A stretch of DNA of 64,000 nt, taken from positions 2,790,001 to 2,854,000 of the forward strand of contig NZ_CP182343.1 in the NCBI RefSeq assembly GCF_048571125.1, in the 5' to 3' direction. The notes under the pieces are model-generated. The model ran no database searches. It was not told where the DNA came from and saw only the letters and a program-made list of their open reading frames with translations. The stretch comes from Arcobacter siniprincipis (GTDB lineage: Bacteria > Campylobacterota > Campylobacteria > Campylobacterales > Arcobacteraceae). This document shows, in pieces, positions 61,535 to 64,000 of this stretch. The translations under genes and the position numbers were made by a program. The number at the start of each line of letters is the position of its first letter. The stretch's first letter is position 1.

Positions 61535-62080
61535 TTACTTAGAAACTATCTCCTCACAAGAAACCATTTTCGCATAAGTACCTTCAAGTGCTGCCATAAA
61601 AGAGTTATGTACTGATTTTGCAGGAACAATTTCTCCTAAAAATTCTAAATCTCTTGTTGTACAAGCATCATGCACAACTGTACAACCATATCCCATATCA
61701 CTTGCAGCTCTAGTTGTAGCATCTACACACATGTGACTCATCATTCCACATATTACTAACTCTTTTATTTCTTGTATTTTTAACTCATATTCTAAAGATG
61801 TATCTAAAAAACTATTTGGAAAGTTTTTTTCTATAATAGGCTCATCTTCACGGGGTTTTAAATTCTCATGTATTTTCATTCCATATGTATCTGGTAAAAA
61901 AAATGTTGCGCCTTCATATAAACTTGTATGTTGTACATGAAATACTGGCATTTTATTCTCTCTAAAATATTCTAATAACTCTTTTGCTTTTAAACTCGCT
62001 TCTTGGGCACCTACTAGTTCGCAAGTTCCACCTTCAAAATAGTCATTTTGAATATCTATAATTACCAATGCTTTACTCAT
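61535..62080 (-). CDS. Isochorismatase-family cysteine hydrolase
   Basis: The 181-residue protein has the Asp-Lys-Cys triad: Asp in VIIDIQNDYF, Lys in IEKNFPNSF and Cys in GMMSHMCVDATTRAA. This family hydrolyses small amides such as nicotinamide, or related compounds. It is 10 bases downstream of the D-2-hydroxyacid dehydrogenase gene. It is too far from atzF to call it biuret hydrolase. Confidence 0.85.
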   Translation of the reverse strand: MSKALVIIDIQNDYFEGGTCELVGAQEASLKAKELLEYFRENKMPVFHVQHTSLYEGATFFLPDTYGMKIHENLKPREDEPIIEKNFPNSFLDTSLEYELKIQEIKELVICGMMSHMCVDATTRAASDMGYGCTVVHDACTTRDLEFLGEIVPAKSVHNSFMAALEGTYAKMVSCEEIVSK

Positions 62081-62090
62081 CTTTTCTCCT

Positions 62091-63020
62091 TTATTTACTT
62101 AAAAAGTCTTTTATATTTTGTGCAACTTTTTTCATAAGTCTATTTCTTGATTCACTTGATCCCCAACCAATATGTGGTGTTAAAAGTAGTCTTTCTTTAT
62201 TTACAACTTTTAATAATGGATTGGTACGCTCGATTGGCTCTTTTTCAAATACATCAATACCACAATAAATTTTTTCTTCATCTATAATTTTGGCTAAATC
62301 ATCTTCGTTTATAATTCCACCACGACCAAGATTTAATAAAATAGCACCCTCTTTTATATTTTTCATATTTTCATAAGTCAATAAATTTCTTGTATTTTCA
62401 TTTAAAGGTGCATGGACAGATATAATATCGCAGCTTTGTAAAAGCTCGTCTAAGTCAACTCTTTTGTAGTCTGAATTAGAATTTTTTCCACTAGTTGAAT
62501 AATAAACAACTTCACAACCAAAAGCCTCTACTTTTTTTGCTAAGTCTACTCCAATATCACCAAACCCTATAATCCCTACTCTTTTTTTATCCAATTCAAA
62601 AAAGATATCATCTGCATCATTAAAAGCTGGTACTTTCCCCCAATTTCCATTATTAAGAGAATCTTGATAGTGATTTAATTTTTGAACAAAATAAAATATC
62701 ATCCCAAAAGTAACTTGAACTACACTAGAAGTAGAATATCCAGCTACATTTTTTACTTCTATATTTTTACTTTTTGCATATTCTAAATCAACATTATCCG
62801 TTCCTGTTGCAGTGATACAAATAAGTTTTATAGCCGAATCATCCATTTGTTCTTTTTTTAGAACTACTTTATTTGTAATAACTATATCTGCATCTTTTGT
62901 TCTTTCTTTTGACTCTTCTTCACTTGTTGTAGCATAAGATACAACTTCCCCAAACTCTTTAAATATATCTATATTTATATCTGACCCCAATGTTGCTCTG
63001 TCTAAAATAACTATTTTCAT
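62091..63020 (-). CDS. D-2-hydroxyacid dehydrogenase
   Basis: The 309-residue protein has the NAD motif GIIGFGDIGVDLA, the Arg region LNLGRGGIINEDDL and the active-site His in LTPHIGWGS, in the D-isomer-specific 2-hydroxyacid dehydrogenase fold. Could act on glycerate/hydroxypyruvate or a related 2-oxo acid. Its start overlaps the upstream EamA stop by 4 bases (ATGA). Confidence 0.88.
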   Translation of the reverse strand: MKIVILDRATLGSDINIDIFKEFGEVVSYATTSEEESKERTKDADIVITNKVVLKKEQMDDSAIKLICITATGTDNVDLEYAKSKNIEVKNVAGYSTSSVVQVTFGMIFYFVQKLNHYQDSLNNGNWGKVPAFNDADDIFFELDKKRVGIIGFGDIGVDLAKKVEAFGCEVVYYSTSGKNSNSDYKRVDLDELLQSCDIISVHAPLNENTRNLLTYENMKNIKEGAILLNLGRGGIINEDDLAKIIDEEKIYCGIDVFEKEPIERTNPLLKVVNKERLLLTPHIGWGSSESRNRLMKKVAQNIKDFLSK

Positions 63021-63892
63021 TTTATTCCTTTCTTTTTTTTATTTATTAATACTATTCCAATTATTATAGTAAATATTCCTATGATTTCGATAAATTCTAT
63101 TTTATCACCCAATAAAAAGTATGAAACAATAGCAGCACTAACAGGTACTAAATAAAAAATCGAAGATACTTTTGATACCTCTCCATTTTTTATCATAATA
63201 TATAAAAGTGACAAGGCACCAATGCTAACTGCAACTGTCATATAAAGTAAAGCAATACTAAAATGAATATTCCAATTTATATGAGAATCTTCAAAAAATA
63301 AAAATGGTAAAACTAAGATTGTGGAACTCAAAGTTTGTATTGCACCACCTGAGTAAAGATTCATATGAGAGCAATACTTCTTTTGATACAAACTTCCAAT
63401 ACTAAGCCCCAAAAGTGAAATAAAAGACCAAAACAGACCAAGAGAAGAAAAAGAAGTTTCAAGTTTTGAAAAAACCACAAAACCTACTCCCACAAATCCT
63501 ATTATCAATCCTATCCAAACTCTTATGTTAATATCTTCATTTAATAATTTTAAGGCTAAAACAGTCACAACAATTGGTTGTAAGGCTATTATCAAAGCAT
63601 TTGTTGCCCCAGATATGCCATAACTAATGGCTAAAAATCCTCCTATTGAAAATGTCCCAACAGTTAAACTTCCAGCAATGGCTATATGGAAAACTTCTTT
63701 TTTAGTTTTAGGCATTGGTAGTTTAAATATAATTGTAATCAAAAATAAGATACAAAAAGCAATAAAAAACCGTACTTCTAAAAAAGCCATTGGAGAGGCA
63801 TTTTGTAAACCATATTCACAAAAAATAAATCCACTTCCATATAAAAAAATGAAAAAAAATGGCAAAATAGATTTTTGTATATAAAATCTCAC
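63017..63892 (-). CDS. EamA/DMT-family transporter
   Basis: GTG start at 63892. The 291-residue protein has ten hydrophobic helices in two EamA repeats (FFIFLYGSGFIFCEYGLQ at the start, SIFYLVPVSAAIVSYFLLG in the second). Coupled by overlap with the hydroxyacid dehydrogenase gene, suggesting export or import of a related metabolite. Confidence 0.85.
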   Translation of the reverse strand: MRFYIQKSILPFFFIFLYGSGFIFCEYGLQNASPMAFLEVRFFIAFCILFLITIIFKLPMPKTKKEVFHIAIAGSLTVGTFSIGGFLAISYGISGATNALIIALQPIVVTVLALKLLNEDINIRVWIGLIIGFVGVGFVVFSKLETSFSSLGLFWSFISLLGLSIGSLYQKKYCSHMNLYSGGAIQTLSSTILVLPFLFFEDSHINWNIHFSIALLYMTVAVSIGALSLLYIMIKNGEVSKVSSIFYLVPVSAAIVSYFLLGDKIEFIEIIGIFTIIIGIVLINKKKKGIK

Positions 63893-63894
63893 AC

Positions 63895-64000
63895 TTAACC
63901 TTTATTTACTATAGCTTGAACTTGTTCTTTTTTATTTATCAAATTCATGGCAATAAGAACAATAATAATTCCAATAAATACATTCAACTCCAGACTTTTA
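63895..64000 (-). CDS. C-terminal end of another membrane transporter (partial)
   Basis: The minus-strand frame is open from the window edge to a TAA at 63895 and encodes a hydrophobic helix (LNVFIGIIIVLIAMNLINK) plus a short polar tail, the typical last helix of an EamA-type transporter. It ends 2 bases before the next start, so the two transporters probably form one operon and perhaps a paired system. Confidence 0.5.
   Translation of the reverse strand, partial: KSLELNVFIGIIIVLIAMNLINKKEQVQAIVNKG

Noticed and set aside
61535..62080. Isochorismatase-like hydrolase as the missing biuret hydrolase for the allophanate locus
   Set aside because: It lies about 20 kb from atzF in an operon with a 2-hydroxyacid dehydrogenase and is shorter than known biuret hydrolases; no specific motif links it.

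Overview
The window is AT-rich chromosomal DNA from a bacterium of the Campylobacterota, most likely an Arcobacter-like genus (inferred from protein style, very low GC, frequent TTG starts and the many PAS/CHASE histidine kinases; no rRNA marker is present to prove it). There is no CRISPR array, no recognisable transposase and no prophage.

Layout. 1-2.2 kb: the tail of a dynamin-like GTPase gene, then an eight-tRNA operon behind a near-consensus promoter. 2.2-4.4 kb: PsiE-like membrane protein, HTH-less S24 peptidase, NDH-2-like flavoprotein. 4.5-15.2 kb: a hydroxyacid/ketone-body catabolic block, with 3-hydroxyacid dehydrogenase (mmsB), TRAP transporter, CoA-acylating semialdehyde dehydrogenase (mmsA), acetoacetate CoA-transferase, 3-hydroxybutyrate dehydrogenase, thiolase, and a soluble PAS histidine kinase with its response regulator.

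15.6-21.9 kb is the most interesting stretch: an iron island with Fur-box-like palindromes at each promoter. It encodes a 43-aa membrane protein, a Fur-family regulator, and a tightly overlapping six-gene operon (HMA-like protein, ferritin-like protein with a C-terminal membrane anchor, small YtxH-like protein, MamC/Mms13-like protein, second YtxH-like protein, P1B-type ATPase with SCA in place of CPC). Two small membrane proteins follow, then a convergent flavodoxin operon. The set looks like a fez (ferrosome, lipid-bounded iron granule) operon with a magnetosome-type MamC-like component.

22-38.5 kb is mostly housekeeping and transport: sucCD, a PhyH-type dioxygenase, tex, an exported DODA-type dioxygenase, a thioesterase, a glycosyltransferase, a LysR/MFS/tautomerase locus, HPP protein, folA, thyA, and an operon joining a polar amino-acid ABC importer to MarC and LysE/ArgO membrane proteins. 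38.6-49 kb: DMT transporter, then allophanate hydrolase with a complete peptide-type ABC importer and a CHASE-domain two-component system, apparently one nitrogen/urea-derivative locus.

49-58.8 kb starts with recQ and becomes a rearranged, decaying region: a 0.5-kb inverted-repeat element at 51.8-52.3 kb with a diverged partial copy at 58.5-58.7 kb, two fragments of the recQ 5' end, three broken copies of a bile-acid:sodium-symporter-family gene (intact copy at 60.6-61.5 kb), and a broken SDR gene, with intact SDR, NmrA-like and tandem AraC genes between them. 58.8-60.4 kb holds a cluster of small stress-type genes (two sll1863-like coiled-coil genes, one frameshifted in a G6 tract, an EF-hand protein, an lmo0937-like and a 40-aa protein). 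The window ends in an operon of EamA transporters, a D-2-hydroxyacid dehydrogenase and an isochorismatase-like hydrolase.
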